A stretch of DNA of 61,475 nucleotides from Synergistaceae bacterium (GCA_031277095.1 JAISLU010000074.1:1-61475), one strand, 5' to 3'. Counted from the stretch's first letter, positions 7,954 to 16,107 are shown. Notes: generated by a model from the sequence alone, not told the origin. Translations and numbers: made by a program.

Positions 7954-8457
7954 ATGCTTTCGGCTTCTAGAGTCGCTGAATGTTTTCTTTATCTATCGGG
8001 ACAACAAACTGAATGCGACATAACTCCGCTGAAACTCCAAAAGTTGCTCTACTACGCAGAGGGGCTTTCGCTCGCCTTGCGCGAAAAGTCGCTTTTCAGC
8101 GAGCCGATATTGGCGTGGAAATACGGCCCCGTAGTTCGCAACGTATACAAGGAATATGAATACGCCGGAAGGCAGTCAATTCCGTGCAATGCCGACATAG
8201 ACGAGAACGACATCCCGGAAGATGAACTCAACATTATAAAGACGACGATGCAGTTTTATGGAGACTACTCTGCCGAAAGGCTCGTCCGGATGACGCATGG
8301 AGAATACCCCTATATGAACACTCCAAGAGACCAAGAAATCAGTCGAAAAGATATGAAAAAATTTTTCGAAGAAAAACTAAATCCGTATGTCGAGCCTGGA
8401 GTCGAAGACGCTGCTTTCCAATCTTTGATCGCAGAAAACGCTTCGTCATGGCTGTAG
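7954..8457 (+). CDS. Panacea-domain (DUF4065/SocA-like) antitoxin-type protein
   Basis: A 167-residue cytoplasmic protein with the Panacea signature: I-T-P-L-K-L-Q-K-L-L-Y-Y-A-E-G near residue 30, W-K-Y-G-P-V-V-R-N-V-Y near 60, and a later S-A-E-R-L-V-R-M-T-H segment. Panacea proteins are hypervariable antitoxins that pair with many toxin families, usually in two-gene operons. Here the gene directly downstream, overlapping by 10 nt, is a truncated MazF-like toxin. AAGGGG lies 9 nt before the ATG at 7954; an ATG at 7948 is the alternative. The open frame continues upstream but that part only reads through the MOSC region and is not coding. Confidence 0.8.
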   Translation: MLSASRVAECFLYLSGQQTECDITPLKLQKLLYYAEGLSLALREKSLFSEPILAWKYGPVVRNVYKEYEYAGRQSIPCNADIDENDIPEDELNIIKTTMQFYGDYSAERLVRMTHGEYPYMNTPRDQEISRKDMKKFFEEKLNPYVEPGVEDAAFQSLIAENASSWL

Positions 8458-8603
8458 ACTTTTCAAGAGGGGATCTGGTACTGGTCAAGTTCCCGTTTGG
8501 CATACCAGTTATCTTTTGGCAAACCGTTTTCTTTTTGCTCCTCAAAAAACAATCTCAGCCGTGGGCAGTTTACACAGAGCGATTCAAATTCCTTTCACTA
8601 TAA
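8448..8603 (+). pseudogene. truncated PemK/MazF-like toxin remnant
   Basis: The ATG at 8448 lies inside the last codons of the Panacea gene. The first 18 residues, MAVDFSRGDLVLVKFPFG, are a very good match to the start of PemK/MazF endoribonucleases (R-G-D-L-V-L-V-x-F-P-F). The next 33 residues have no MazF features, and the frame stops at 8603 after 51 codons where the family has about 110. The downstream catalytic parts are missing, so the toxin is presumably dead. The antitoxin-first order with overlapping genes is typical of type II systems. Confidence 0.65.
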
Positions 8604-8691
8604 CATCGTCTTGCGCCAAAACAAAATCGCGCTATTTCATCTATCATTTTCGCCGATTATATCTGAAAAAGGCTAATAATGATCTAACATA

Positions 8692-8721
8692 GAAAAAAAG
8701 AGAGGGACGCTTGCCCTCTCT
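8692..8721 (-). terminator. intrinsic terminator of the LRR surface-protein gene
   Basis: Read on the minus strand, AGAGAGGG (8721-8714) pairs with CCCTCTCT (8706-8699) around a 7-nt loop and is followed by a run of T from the AAAAAAA at 8693-8699. It lies about 40 nt after the stop of the gene at 8761-10662. Confidence 0.8.
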
Positions 8722-8760
8722 CTTGAGTGATAGATTATAAAAATCGCTGTCTTCCCAAAC

Positions 8761-10662
8761 TTACCTCTTTCGACGCTTGTTTGTTACAAGCCCAGCCAAT
8801 AGCAACACAACCAAACCGTAGCCTACGTTGCAACCACCGCTACTACCTTTGCTGTCATCGTTGTTGCCGGGAGACGTGTCTGCGCCAGTGGCTTTCAGAG
8901 TAATTGATTCTGTTGTACCAACATATTTTTCATCTGCGTCAGCAAACTTAACAACATACGAACCCGCTGGTATGGAAGCCTTTGTTCCATCGGGATTCTT
9001 GAGATTGTCCACATTAATATTAAGAGTGCCCTTCATACTCTCTACCATGAACGGACCAATATGATCCGAAGCGGCTTTTGCGTTGACATTTTGGTTTCGG
9101 CTATTCTGGAAAAACAGCCAAACCTTGAACAGCACGTTAGCTGGTATAGGAATTCCGTCTTTTGTCGTTACGGAGACACTGACGACCTTACCATCGGAAT
9201 TGGAGTCGATATTGACTGTCGTGTTGTCGTCTCCTTCAGGCGGAGTGTTGTCGTTGATGCTGGAAATGGACACAGGTTGACCGCCATTGACAAAAATCCC
9301 CTCGTAGTTATCATACGCCGCCAACCATTCTTCATATTTGTCTTCCAGTTCTTTTTCTACTTCTTCGGGTGCTTCATTTTCAGGATCATTCCATATTGAT
9401 CGAAAGCGAATCAAATAATTGCCATCCTCAAGTGGGGTATTCAAGTTATATTCAGCAATCACCTTATCGGCATAATACTGTTCGGTATTAGATAGAATAC
9501 CAGGATAAACTTCACGGTGATCGGACGTTTCGATGTCGATTTTTACTCCCGTATATTTTTTGATAATAGGTTCATCCTCATTTGAGATAAGCGGAAAAGC
9601 GTCGTTTTTTTGTTCGTTAACGTAGAAAGAAAACTCCAATGTAAGGTGCTGCCGTGTATTATCTAATGTAGGAATGACCTCAATATCATAAGCCCCGTTC
9701 AGGTCCTCGTCGTCAAAGACAGCTGACGCAATAACATTACCACTGGCTTTGTGTTCGTAAGTTTCTCCAAGCAATGTAATTGGAGTGCTGTTAATCTGGA
9801 ATGAGTCGAGTTTATAGCCGGAGTTAGCTTTAACTGTGAACGTCACACTGTCGCCGTTGTAAATCTCGTCCCCTCCGTTTTTCGTTATCGTCCCATTCTC
9901 GGTAGCCAAGATTGTTATGGGGTATTGATTCAGAACTGGATTATCGTAAAGAACATTGGTACTATCAGGGTATGGCTCCAACTCCGATACTTTGACGTAA
10001 AAGCCTGACAGTTCAGTCAGCGCGCTGTTCTCTGTACACGTGAAATAAGCAAGTTTCGGAGACGGGGGAAGCGTGAGAGAGGTCACGCCCGTCCGAGTAA
10101 GCCTGAAAGCTGTGAGATTGGTAAGATTGGAAACGTCCACGTTCGTCACTGAGTTTCCAAAGATTTCCAACGCATACAAATTGTCCAGCTTTGGCAGTGC
10201 GATACTCGTGATATTTTGATCGGAATTAAATGTAATATTACTTAAAAAAGGCAAATCGCTCAATCGCGAAGCGTCGAAAGACGTGAGACTTTCACCCGAA
10301 ACGGTAAGATACATCAAACGCCACTCGCCACCGCTCTGTATCCAGAACAGAACGTCACCGGAATATTCGTCACTCAATGACGCGCCGTAGGGTAGCCATA
10401 TTTTTGCTGTTGCACCATGTACTTCTGGCGAAAATGGACCATCATCGGCCGTTATCAGGTAATCCTCTATTGTAGGATTGTCCAAGTCCAAATCCGCCAA
10501 CATTCCAGGATTGTCGCTTTTGAGAGTGCGAAGAACAGCTAAATCCTCCGTACTGTACTCGGCGGCTTGAGCTGGTTTTCCTTCCGTCAATACGGACATC
10601 AACGCCATCATTACTAATACAGCCGAAAGAAACATGACTTTGATACGTGCAAATAAGTTCAT
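8761..10662 (-). CDS. LRR surface protein with Synergist-CTERM sorting signal
   Basis: A 633-residue exported protein. A signal peptide covers residues 1-34 (ends A-Q-A-A). About 125-220 are leucine-rich repeats of the internalin/BspA kind. Near 260-330 is an InlB-type bacterial repeat (I-T-K-N-G-G-D-E-I-Y-N-G-D-S-V-T-F-T-V). The rest is rich in Asp, Asn and Ser, with beta-sandwich-like segments. The C-terminus is SSGGCNVGYG, then a hydrophobic helix and NKRRKR, matching the Synergist-CTERM signal read by an exosortase-like or rhombosortase-like system. GGGAGG lies 7 nt before the ATG at 10662. A TATAAT is at 10720-10725. It lies within the 3-kb insert that splits moaA from the MOSC gene. A role in attachment is inferred. 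Confidence 0.85.
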   Translation of the reverse strand: MNLFARIKVMFLSAVLVMMALMSVLTEGKPAQAAEYSTEDLAVLRTLKSDNPGMLADLDLDNPTIEDYLITADDGPFSPEVHGATAKIWLPYGASLSDEYSGDVLFWIQSGGEWRLMYLTVSGESLTSFDASRLSDLPFLSNITFNSDQNITSIALPKLDNLYALEIFGNSVTNVDVSNLTNLTAFRLTRTGVTSLTLPPSPKLAYFTCTENSALTELSGFYVKVSELEPYPDSTNVLYDNPVLNQYPITILATENGTITKNGGDEIYNGDSVTFTVKANSGYKLDSFQINSTPITLLGETYEHKASGNVIASAVFDDEDLNGAYDIEVIPTLDNTRQHLTLEFSFYVNEQKNDAFPLISNEDEPIIKKYTGVKIDIETSDHREVYPGILSNTEQYYADKVIAEYNLNTPLEDGNYLIRFRSIWNDPENEAPEEVEKELEDKYEEWLAAYDNYEGIFVNGGQPVSISSINDNTPPEGDDNTTVNIDSNSDGKVVSVSVTTKDGIPIPANVLFKVWLFFQNSRNQNVNAKAASDHIGPFMVESMKGTLNINVDNLKNPDGTKASIPAGSYVVKFADADEKYVGTTESITLKATGADTSPGNNDDSKGSSGGCNVGYGLVVLLLAGLVTNKRRKR

Positions 10663-10796
10663 TTCCATACCTCCCACTAATAAAATAAATTGCCAGTCGT
10701 TTAAGTGCATGATCCACAAATTATACGGCAATTTTCTAAAAATATACTGATTTCATCCTGAGTTTAAAGACTCGCTCCTTTTTCGTGGGCAAAAAA

Positions 10797-10851
10797 TATT
10801 TCCTCTGTGGGCGTCACGCCCTCGACGAGCCGGGTCCTGCCGCCGACCTCG
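10797..10851 (-). pseudogene. internally deleted MOSC gene fragment after moaA
   Basis: Directly after the moaA stop the minus strand continues with a copy of MOSC codons (the stretch around 7540-7590) carrying two deletions. One, between short CGAGG repeats, removes the MOSC start. The other, between two TCGAGGG sequences, removes about 15 nt. Similarity ends near 10797. It cannot encode a functional domain. Confidence 0.75.
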
Positions 10852-10856
10852 CCTTT

Positions 10857-11843
10857 TCAGCCGCCGATTTTGAACATCGTTCCGCGGGCGGCCTCTTTTT
10901 GGGTCACAAAATCGTGACGTTCCGGTTTCTCCAGAATCGCCCCGCGGATATCCGCAAACAGTCGGCTGTCGTTCAGGTCCGACAGGGCGGGCAGGAGGCT
11001 GACGCCGTCGGATCGGTTGAGGCAAGTGCGGAGAAGCCCCGTCGAGGTCAGCCGGATGCGGTTGCATTTTTCGCAAAAGCAGTCGCTGATGGGGCTGATA
11101 AAACCGATTTTCCCCTGAAACCCCGTCAAAGAACCGTATCGGGCCGGACCGTACCCAATGTTCAGGCTCTCCTTTTTCAAACTCTCTTCCAGCGGTGTCC
11201 AGTCTCCGTACTCCCGTTCCAGCCATTGCCGCAGCCGCCTGTTGTCTACGCCCACAAAAGCGGTCCCCGGACCGATGGGCATCATTTCGATGAAGCGCAC
11301 ATGAACCGCGCGGTCCCGTGCCAGAGCGGCGACCTGCAAAACGTCCTCCCGGCTGTCTTCGCCCAGCGGAACGCAGTTCACCTTCACCTGGGGAATCCCC
11401 GTTTCCACTGCTGCGTCGATACCCGCCAAAACCCGGCGAACGTCGCCTCCCCGGGTCAGACGGAAATAGGCGGACGGGTCCCGGGTATCCAGACTGATAT
11501 TGACTCCATCCAACCCCGCGTCCCGGAGTTCTCGGGCTTTTTCCGGCAGCAGAAGCCCGTTGGTGGTCAGAGTCACGGAGACTCCCTCCAGCTTCTTCAG
11601 GCTGGCGATCAGCCCCACCGCGCCCTTGCGGACAAGAGGTTCGCCGCCGGTGACCCGAAGTTTGCGGATTCCCAGCGCCGCAAAGACCCGGCAGATTCGC
11701 AGGATATTCTCGTAAGACAGAATGTCCGCGTGGCGCAAAGATTTTACGCCGGACTCCGGCATGCAATAGACACACCGAAGGTTGCAGCGGTCGGTGATGG
11801 AAATGCGGGCGTAGCCGATCTCTCGTCCAAATCGATCTCGCAT
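10857..11843 (-). CDS. moaA: GTP 3',8-cyclase MoaA
   Basis: MoaA is the radical SAM enzyme that starts molybdenum cofactor synthesis by converting GTP to 3',8-cyclo-GTP. The SAM cluster motif is C-N-L-R-C-V-Y-C at residues 20-27. The second cluster, which binds GTP, is C-E-K-C-N-R-I-R with a further Cys 14 residues on. The C-terminal Gly-Gly needed for activity is present (F-K-I-G-G). I chose the ATG at 11843 (328 residues) because M-R-D-R-F-G-R fits the family N-terminus; an in-frame GTG at 11867 is also open. moaC lies upstream on the same strand. A duplicate of the 3' end sits at 7706-7796. Confidence 0.95.
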   Translation of the reverse strand: MRDRFGREIGYARISITDRCNLRCVYCMPESGVKSLRHADILSYENILRICRVFAALGIRKLRVTGGEPLVRKGAVGLIASLKKLEGVSVTLTTNGLLLPEKARELRDAGLDGVNISLDTRDPSAYFRLTRGGDVRRVLAGIDAAVETGIPQVKVNCVPLGEDSREDVLQVAALARDRAVHVRFIEMMPIGPGTAFVGVDNRRLRQWLEREYGDWTPLEESLKKESLNIGYGPARYGSLTGFQGKIGFISPISDCFCEKCNRIRLTSTGLLRTCLNRSDGVSLLPALSDLNDSRLFADIRGAILEKPERHDFVTQKEAARGTMFKIGG

Positions 11844-11907
11844 GACTGTCTCACATGAATATTTCACGTAAATGAATATTTCGCGCGATGGGAATACACT
11901 GAATACA

Positions 11908-12429
11908 CTAAACTCTTTCCGGCGCTTTTTCCCGGTGTTCCGCCGTATAGTGGCCGCTTTTGCCGCCGCTTTTTTCCAAAAGACGTATTCCCGTTATCTC
12001 CATGCTTCTGTCGATCGCCTTGCACATGTCGTAAATAGTCAGCAGCGCGACGCTCACGCCCATCAAGGCCTCCATTTCCACGCCGGTCCGGCCGTTCACC
12101 CCCACGGTGCAGTGGGCGCGGACGGTTCCCGAGTTCGGGTCGGGCTCGAAATCCAGGGCGCAGTTTGTCAACTGCAGGGGATGGCACAAGGGGATCATGC
12201 TCCCTGTGTTTTTCGCCGCCATGATACCCGCGACCCGGGCAACGCCCAACACGTCACCCTTGGAAACGGTGCGGCGCAAAATGGCGTCCATCACGGCGCC
12301 GCTCACACGGATAAATCCCTCCGCGACGGCGGCGCGGCCGGTGACTTCCTTCTCGGACACATCCACCATGACCGCATTTCCATCCCGGTCGAAATGGTTC
12401 GATTCGAAGGGGTGCGATTCCTGCGTCAT
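11908..12429 (-). CDS. moaC: cyclic pyranopterin monophosphate synthase MoaC
   Basis: MoaC rearranges the MoaA product to cyclic pyranopterin monophosphate. The 173-residue sequence has [10 protein letters not shown] near residue 21, [13 protein letters not shown] near 75 and [21 protein letters not shown] near 120, which includes the catalytic Asp-Met-x-Lys block. It precedes moaA by about 65 nt on the same strand. The last ~10 residues are variable. A 33-codon ORF ends 10 nt before its start, so some coupling is possible. Confidence 0.95.
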   Translation of the reverse strand: MTQESHPFESNHFDRDGNAVMVDVSEKEVTGRAAVAEGFIRVSGAVMDAILRRTVSKGDVLGVARVAGIMAAKNTGSMIPLCHPLQLTNCALDFEPDPNSGTVRAHCTVGVNGRTGVEMEALMGVSVALLTIYDMCKAIDRSMEITGIRLLEKSGGKSGHYTAEHREKAPERV

Positions 12430-12439
12430 CGGTCAAACG

Positions 12440-12541
12440 CTACCGCGCTTCGATGGGAATGCCGTCCGCTGCCTGGGCCAAACGCCGGTAGGCTGGTGTG
12501 AAAACAGCGGGATAAACGTACTTCTGTACCAGGGTATTCAT
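12440..12541 (-). CDS. 33-residue ORF with a HicB-like N-terminus (relic?)
   Basis: ATG at 12541, preceded by GAGGGGG about 9 nt upstream, opens a 33-codon frame that ends 10 nt before moaC. Residues 7-16 read K-Y-V-Y-P-A-V-F-T-P, which closely matches the first strand of HicB antitoxins. The following glycine-rich HicB segment is absent and no HicA is nearby. It may be a degraded hicB, or a short leader peptide of the moa operon. The SD suggests it could be translated. Confidence 0.35.
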   Translation of the reverse strand: MNTLVQKYVYPAVFTPAYRRLAQAADGIPIEAR

Positions 12542-12676
12542 TGTGGCATCCCCCTCGATTCGAGAGAATATATTTTGCTGTTTCCAAGGAGAGGGTACTC
12601 TCCAAAACTTAATAAAAACTATCCAAAATTCTTATTTTTTTCTTAATATCGGGCAAGGCGCACTATAAATATGCCG

Positions 12677-12934
12677 TCAACTCTTGTACACTTCCCGCCT
12701 GTGGGCGACGCGCACCACAAGCACGACGAGAACATCGTCATAAATCTCGTAGACTACCCGATAGTCGCCGACACGGATACGCCACGAGTCGCTGCCCTTC
12801 AACTTCTTGCAGCCGACGGGACGGGGGTTGTCGGCGAGGGCAAGAGCGGATTGGATGATACGACCCGCTTGAACTTGAGGCAGGCTCGCAATCTGTTTTC
12901 GGACCGAGAGCTTAAATTCAATCGAGTGGGCCAT
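12677..12934 (-). CDS. RelE/ParE-superfamily toxin
   Basis: An 85-residue protein with the RelE fold pattern: F-K-L-S-V-R-K-Q-I near the start, a central N-P-R-P-V-G-C-K-K-L-K-G, then W-R-I-R-V-G-D-Y-R-V-V-Y-E-I and a C-terminal V-V-R-V-A-H-R-R-E-V-Y. Most RelE proteins cleave mRNA in the ribosomal A site. The Arg/Lys and C-terminal H-R-x-x-V-Y residues expected for activity are present. Its start overlaps the antitoxin gene end by 17 nt, the usual antitoxin-toxin arrangement, so the pair looks intact. Confidence 0.85.
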   Translation of the reverse strand: MAHSIEFKLSVRKQIASLPQVQAGRIIQSALALADNPRPVGCKKLKGSDSWRIRVGDYRVVYEIYDDVLVVLVVRVAHRREVYKS

Positions 12935-13175
12935 ACTTATCCTCGTAATCTTTAATGACTTCGCTCAACGGGACTGTCGGTTCGTCCTTGTGAGCTTCGA
13001 TATACGCCATATCCTCTTCATCTTCCAGATCTTCCATCCGCTCTTCGTAGCGTAAGTAATCGACGTAGCTGGCAAGTTTCTCCAGGGCCGAGTCGGAGAG
13101 CCCATCGATAGCGATCTGAATATCGCTGCGTATATCCTTTCGTATGTCTTGCCGTTCTGCGGTCGCTGTCGTCAT
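12918..13175 (-). CDS. RelB-like antitoxin of the RelE pair
   Basis: An 85-residue acidic protein. The N-terminal third is basic and helical (R-Q-D-I-R-K-D-I-R), followed by L-S-D-S-A-L-E-K-L-A-S-Y-V-D-Y-L, a pattern seen in small antitoxins paired with RelE toxins. The acidic C-terminal half (E-D-L-E-D-E-E-D, ending D-K-Y-G-P-L-D) would be the toxin-wrapping tail. It is first in the two-gene operon, as needed for autorepression. The DNA-binding fold cannot be assigned with certainty. Confidence 0.75.
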   Translation of the reverse strand: MTTATAERQDIRKDIRSDIQIAIDGLSDSALEKLASYVDYLRYEERMEDLEDEEDMAYIEAHKDEPTVPLSEVIKDYEDKYGPLD

Positions 13176-13230
13176 ACGTGTTCACTCCTCTCTGTGGCGG
13201 ATAAGTCGCCCAACGGGGCACGTCCCAGGT

Positions 13231-14547
13231 TTACGTTCGCGTCATGCGGGCGGGGATGGTGTCGCCGCGCAGCAGGTCGTCGTAGGTTTGGCGGGCGACG
13301 ATCACGTCCGGGATGCCGTCTTTCACGAGAACCACGGCAGGGCGGGGAAGGCGGTTGTAATTGCTCGCCATGGAAAAATTATAGGCCCCGGTGTTGAATA
13401 CCGCCACGATGTCCCCCCGCTCCACGGGCGGCAGGGCGATGGATTCGATCAGAATGTCTCCCGTTTCGCAGCACTTGCCGGCGATGGTCACTTTTTCGGC
13501 GGGGAGCGCGTCGATTTTGTTTGCCAGGACACCCTCGTACACCGCCTGATAGAGGGCCGGGCGCGGGTTGTCGGGCATACCTCCGTCCACGCCCGCGTAA
13601 ATGACGCCGGGCAGGCGCTTGACCGTCTCCACGGAGTAAAGGGTGATCCCGGCCTCCGCGACGACCCATCGCCCGGGCTCGATGACAACGGAGGGGCGGG
13701 TCAAATGACGCCTCGCGCACTCCTCCGTCAGACTCTCCATCATCGCGTCGGTAAAAAGGCCAAGGGGAACGTGGGGTTCCCGCGGTTCCTCGAACTCTCC
13801 GGGGGCGGGAACGTCGGGGAGTTTTCCAACCCCGAAGCCCCCGCCCAGATTCAGTTCCTCCGCCTCGAACCCCAGGCGCGTCTTCAAATTTTCCAGCAGC
13901 GCGGCGGCTCGTCTCACCGTCTCCACGTGGAAAGAATTCTCGAAAATCTGCGAGCCGATGTGAAAGTGAAACCCCTTGAGATCGAGATAGGGAGAGGCCA
14001 GGGCAAACTTGACGGCGGGCGTCAGAAACTCGTCCTCGATGGGCAGGCCGAACTTGCTGCCCCTGTGGCCCGTGACGATGTGGGCGTGGGTGCGGGGGGT
14101 CACGCCGGGGGCGACCCGGATGGAGATAGGGACGCGCCGGCCCTCTTGGGCGGCCAGAGCGGCCAAAATTTCCAGCTCCATGACGCTGTCCGCAACGATG
14201 CGCCCCACACCGGCGGAAATCGCCCTACGAAGCTCTTCCTCCGACTTGGCGTTGCCGTGAAGTTCTATGCGGGAGGGGGGGAAGCCGGCCGAGAGCGCCG
14301 TGTGCAGCTCGCCGGAGGAGACGACGTCCAGCCCCAGCCCCTCCTGGCAGATTATGCGGGCCATGGTCTTCGTCAAAAACGCCTTGCTGGCGTAACACGC
14401 CGCCGTCCGGGGCCATTTCTCCAGAAAAGCGGAGCGTATCTCCCAGCAGCGCGCCCGAATCAAAGACTCGTCCATAACGTAAAGGGGCGTCCCGAACCTG
14501 TGCGCCAGCTCCACACAGTCCGCGTTACCCCACAAAAGATGCGACAA
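13231..14547 (-). CDS. lysA: diaminopimelate decarboxylase
   Basis: LysA decarboxylates meso-diaminopimelate to lysine, the last step of lysine synthesis. The PLP lysine is Lys55 in Y-A-S-K-A-F. The barrel carries H-F-H-I-G-S-Q near 195, the phosphate-binding glycine block G-G-G-F-G-V near 235 and E-P-G-R-W near 295. The C-terminal beta domain has C-C-E-T-G-D, with the Cys that closes the active site across the dimer. I use the TTG at 14547, 8 nt after GGGGG; the TTG at 14553 is too close to it. The ankyrin gene lies 64 nt upstream on the same strand. Confidence 0.93.
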   Translation of the reverse strand: MSHLLWGNADCVELAHRFGTPLYVMDESLIRARCWEIRSAFLEKWPRTAACYASKAFLTKTMARIICQEGLGLDVVSSGELHTALSAGFPPSRIELHGNAKSEEELRRAISAGVGRIVADSVMELEILAALAAQEGRRVPISIRVAPGVTPRTHAHIVTGHRGSKFGLPIEDEFLTPAVKFALASPYLDLKGFHFHIGSQIFENSFHVETVRRAAALLENLKTRLGFEAEELNLGGGFGVGKLPDVPAPGEFEEPREPHVPLGLFTDAMMESLTEECARRHLTRPSVVIEPGRWVVAEAGITLYSVETVKRLPGVIYAGVDGGMPDNPRPALYQAVYEGVLANKIDALPAEKVTIAGKCCETGDILIESIALPPVERGDIVAVFNTGAYNFSMASNYNRLPRPAVVLVKDGIPDVIVARQTYDDLLRGDTIPARMTRT

Positions 14548-14611
14548 ACACAATACCCCCTATATTGAGAAAGACATTAAAACCGTTTTCCGGCGTTTTT
14601 TCGATCCGGCT

Positions 14612-15850
14612 TTATCGATCCATGCTGTCGTTCATGGCAAAAAGAGTCGTGAACTCTTCGGGGATGTGAAATTCGCCAAAGCTGTCCGTCACGTTCACCC
14701 TCATGGCAAGAAGCGCCTGGAGCGTCACAAGCTCCTGGAGCATGTGGCTGCCGCGGCTGTCTGCGGCCAGGGAGTTCACCACCTTGAAGGGCTCGTCACC
14801 CAAAAGATTCATCCACTCTCCGGCTTTCCGCAAAAATTTGCTTATCAAGGCCAGCCAGCGCAAAATCTGGATGGACGGCAAAGAGGAAAGGGCGAAAAGC
14901 AGATACACGAAAATGGACTTCGACAAACTTTCGCGCTGAACGATCTCCCGGGGTATCGGTTTTTCGATATAGGACTCCAGCAGCGAGAAGTCGTCGGGTG
15001 TCCGGGCCTCTTCCAGCTTTACCATGCAGGCCATGTAGCCCACGGCCAGCGCCGGGACGACTGTTTTGCTCTCTCTTATGCGGAGTTTGACGTGCTGCCA
15101 TACCGTCAAGTTTTCGCCCAGAGAATAGCGCAGCGCCTTGGAGGAAAAAGGAAGGTAGTGCCCCTGCAGCATGTGGTCGATCAGGGCTTTGTCGATGATG
15201 TTCTGGTAAGGCCCGTTCTTGGGGATGACGGGAACCAGGCATAAGGGATACATAGGTTCGTAAGGAACGCTGAAATGACTCAGCACGCAGTCCTTGAAGT
15301 TGGCCAAAAGAGACTGAAAGGGGATTTTCTCGGTGTTGTAGAGATAAAAACGGGCCCCGTTCGTCCACCCTTTGAGGAGCTTGTAGGTGAAGTCGGTTTG
15401 GCCGAGGGCGTTGGACGCGAGAGGATTCGCCCCGTAGTACAGGAGCTTTTTCATGATCTCCGGGTCACGGGTACACATGAGAGGAGTGGACGCGCCGTAC
15501 CCTTGATTGTTGTAGTCCGCCTCCGCGCCCAGTTCCAGCAGCCGGGCGACAGACTTGGGAAGCCCGTGGCGGGCCATTTCCATCAGCAAAGTGTCCCGGC
15601 GCCCCTCCCCGAAGGCCGGCACGTCCCAGCGCCAGCCGCCCCGAGCCAGCTCCACACCCAGGTCAAAGAAAATATGGTCCTTGAGACCGTGAACTTCGGT
15701 GGGGTTCCACTGGGTGATCCCGAAAATGGGCAGAAGGCGAGACGCCGGAAGGCGCAGCAATTCCACCAGAAGGTCCCTTATCTCCGTGAATTCCTTCGCT
15801 CGGGCCATCTGACTTTTTATGTTGTCGACGCGGGGGACCCCATTTGCCAC
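14612..15850 (-). CDS. ankyrin-repeat protein of unknown function
   Basis: A 412-residue protein, apparently cytoplasmic. Residues about 85-155 form two or three ankyrin-like repeats (T-L-L-M-E-M-A-R-H-G, then L-L-E-L-G-A-E-A-D-Y, then K-K-L-L-Y-Y-G-A-N-P). The remaining two thirds are helical with several hydrophobic stretches (near 255-270 and 310-330) that could be one or two membrane helices. GTG start with GGAG 8 nt upstream. No catalytic motif is visible. Ankyrin proteins mediate protein contacts; the partner is unknown. It shares the strand with lysA and may be cotranscribed with it. Confidence 0.7.
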   Translation of the reverse strand: MANGVPRVDNIKSQMARAKEFTEIRDLLVELLRLPASRLLPIFGITQWNPTEVHGLKDHIFFDLGVELARGGWRWDVPAFGEGRRDTLLMEMARHGLPKSVARLLELGAEADYNNQGYGASTPLMCTRDPEIMKKLLYYGANPLASNALGQTDFTYKLLKGWTNGARFYLYNTEKIPFQSLLANFKDCVLSHFSVPYEPMYPLCLVPVIPKNGPYQNIIDKALIDHMLQGHYLPFSSKALRYSLGENLTVWQHVKLRIRESKTVVPALAVGYMACMVKLEEARTPDDFSLLESYIEKPIPREIVQRESLSKSIFVYLLFALSSLPSIQILRWLALISKFLRKAGEWMNLLGDEPFKVVNSLAADSRGSHMLQELVTLQALLAMRVNVTDSFGEFHIPEEFTTLFAMNDSMDR

Positions 15851-15950
15851 TCTCCCGTCTCCTTTCTCGAATCGTTTTTTTCGCTTTTTTTCTTTATTTT
15901 CTCTAGCGATTTTGTAAAAACGCAGAAATTATTATAACAACAAAACGTTT

Positions 15951-16009
15951 GCGATAATTTTATCGCGGTTCTCGAATATCGAGTCGGTAAAATAAGTATA
16001 CGGTATACT
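15951..16009. promoter_or_regulatory. divergent control region with three perfect dyads
   Basis: Between the divergent ankyrin and thioesterase genes lie three perfect inverted repeats. GCGATAA-TT-TTATCGC is at 15951-15966, CTCGA-ATA-TCGAG at 15971-15983, and AGTATAC-G-GTATACT at 15995-16009. The last also supplies a TATACT that could be a -10 for the thioesterase gene. The spacing and strict symmetry suggest binding sites for dimeric regulators; none is encoded next door. Confidence 0.4.
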
Positions 16010-16107
16010 GCTTTCTGAAATCGGAGCGATCTCGATCGAATTTTGGCGAGGTCCGGTGAAAGAGAAAAGCCAAAAAGAAAAGCCAAAAAAAGCCGAGGAG
16101 AAAAGCA

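Noticed and set aside
12542-12676. Molybdenum cofactor riboswitch before moaC
   Set aside because: The region upstream of moaC is an ORF and an AT-rich spacer without the conserved stems; no convincing structure could be drawn.
13144-14568. A 474-codon plus-strand frame opposite lysA
   Set aside because: Antisense shadow of lysA with biased His/Arg/Gly composition and no recognisable domain. The same holds for long frames opposite xylB, the hybrid kinase, rlmD, nptA and the MATE gene.
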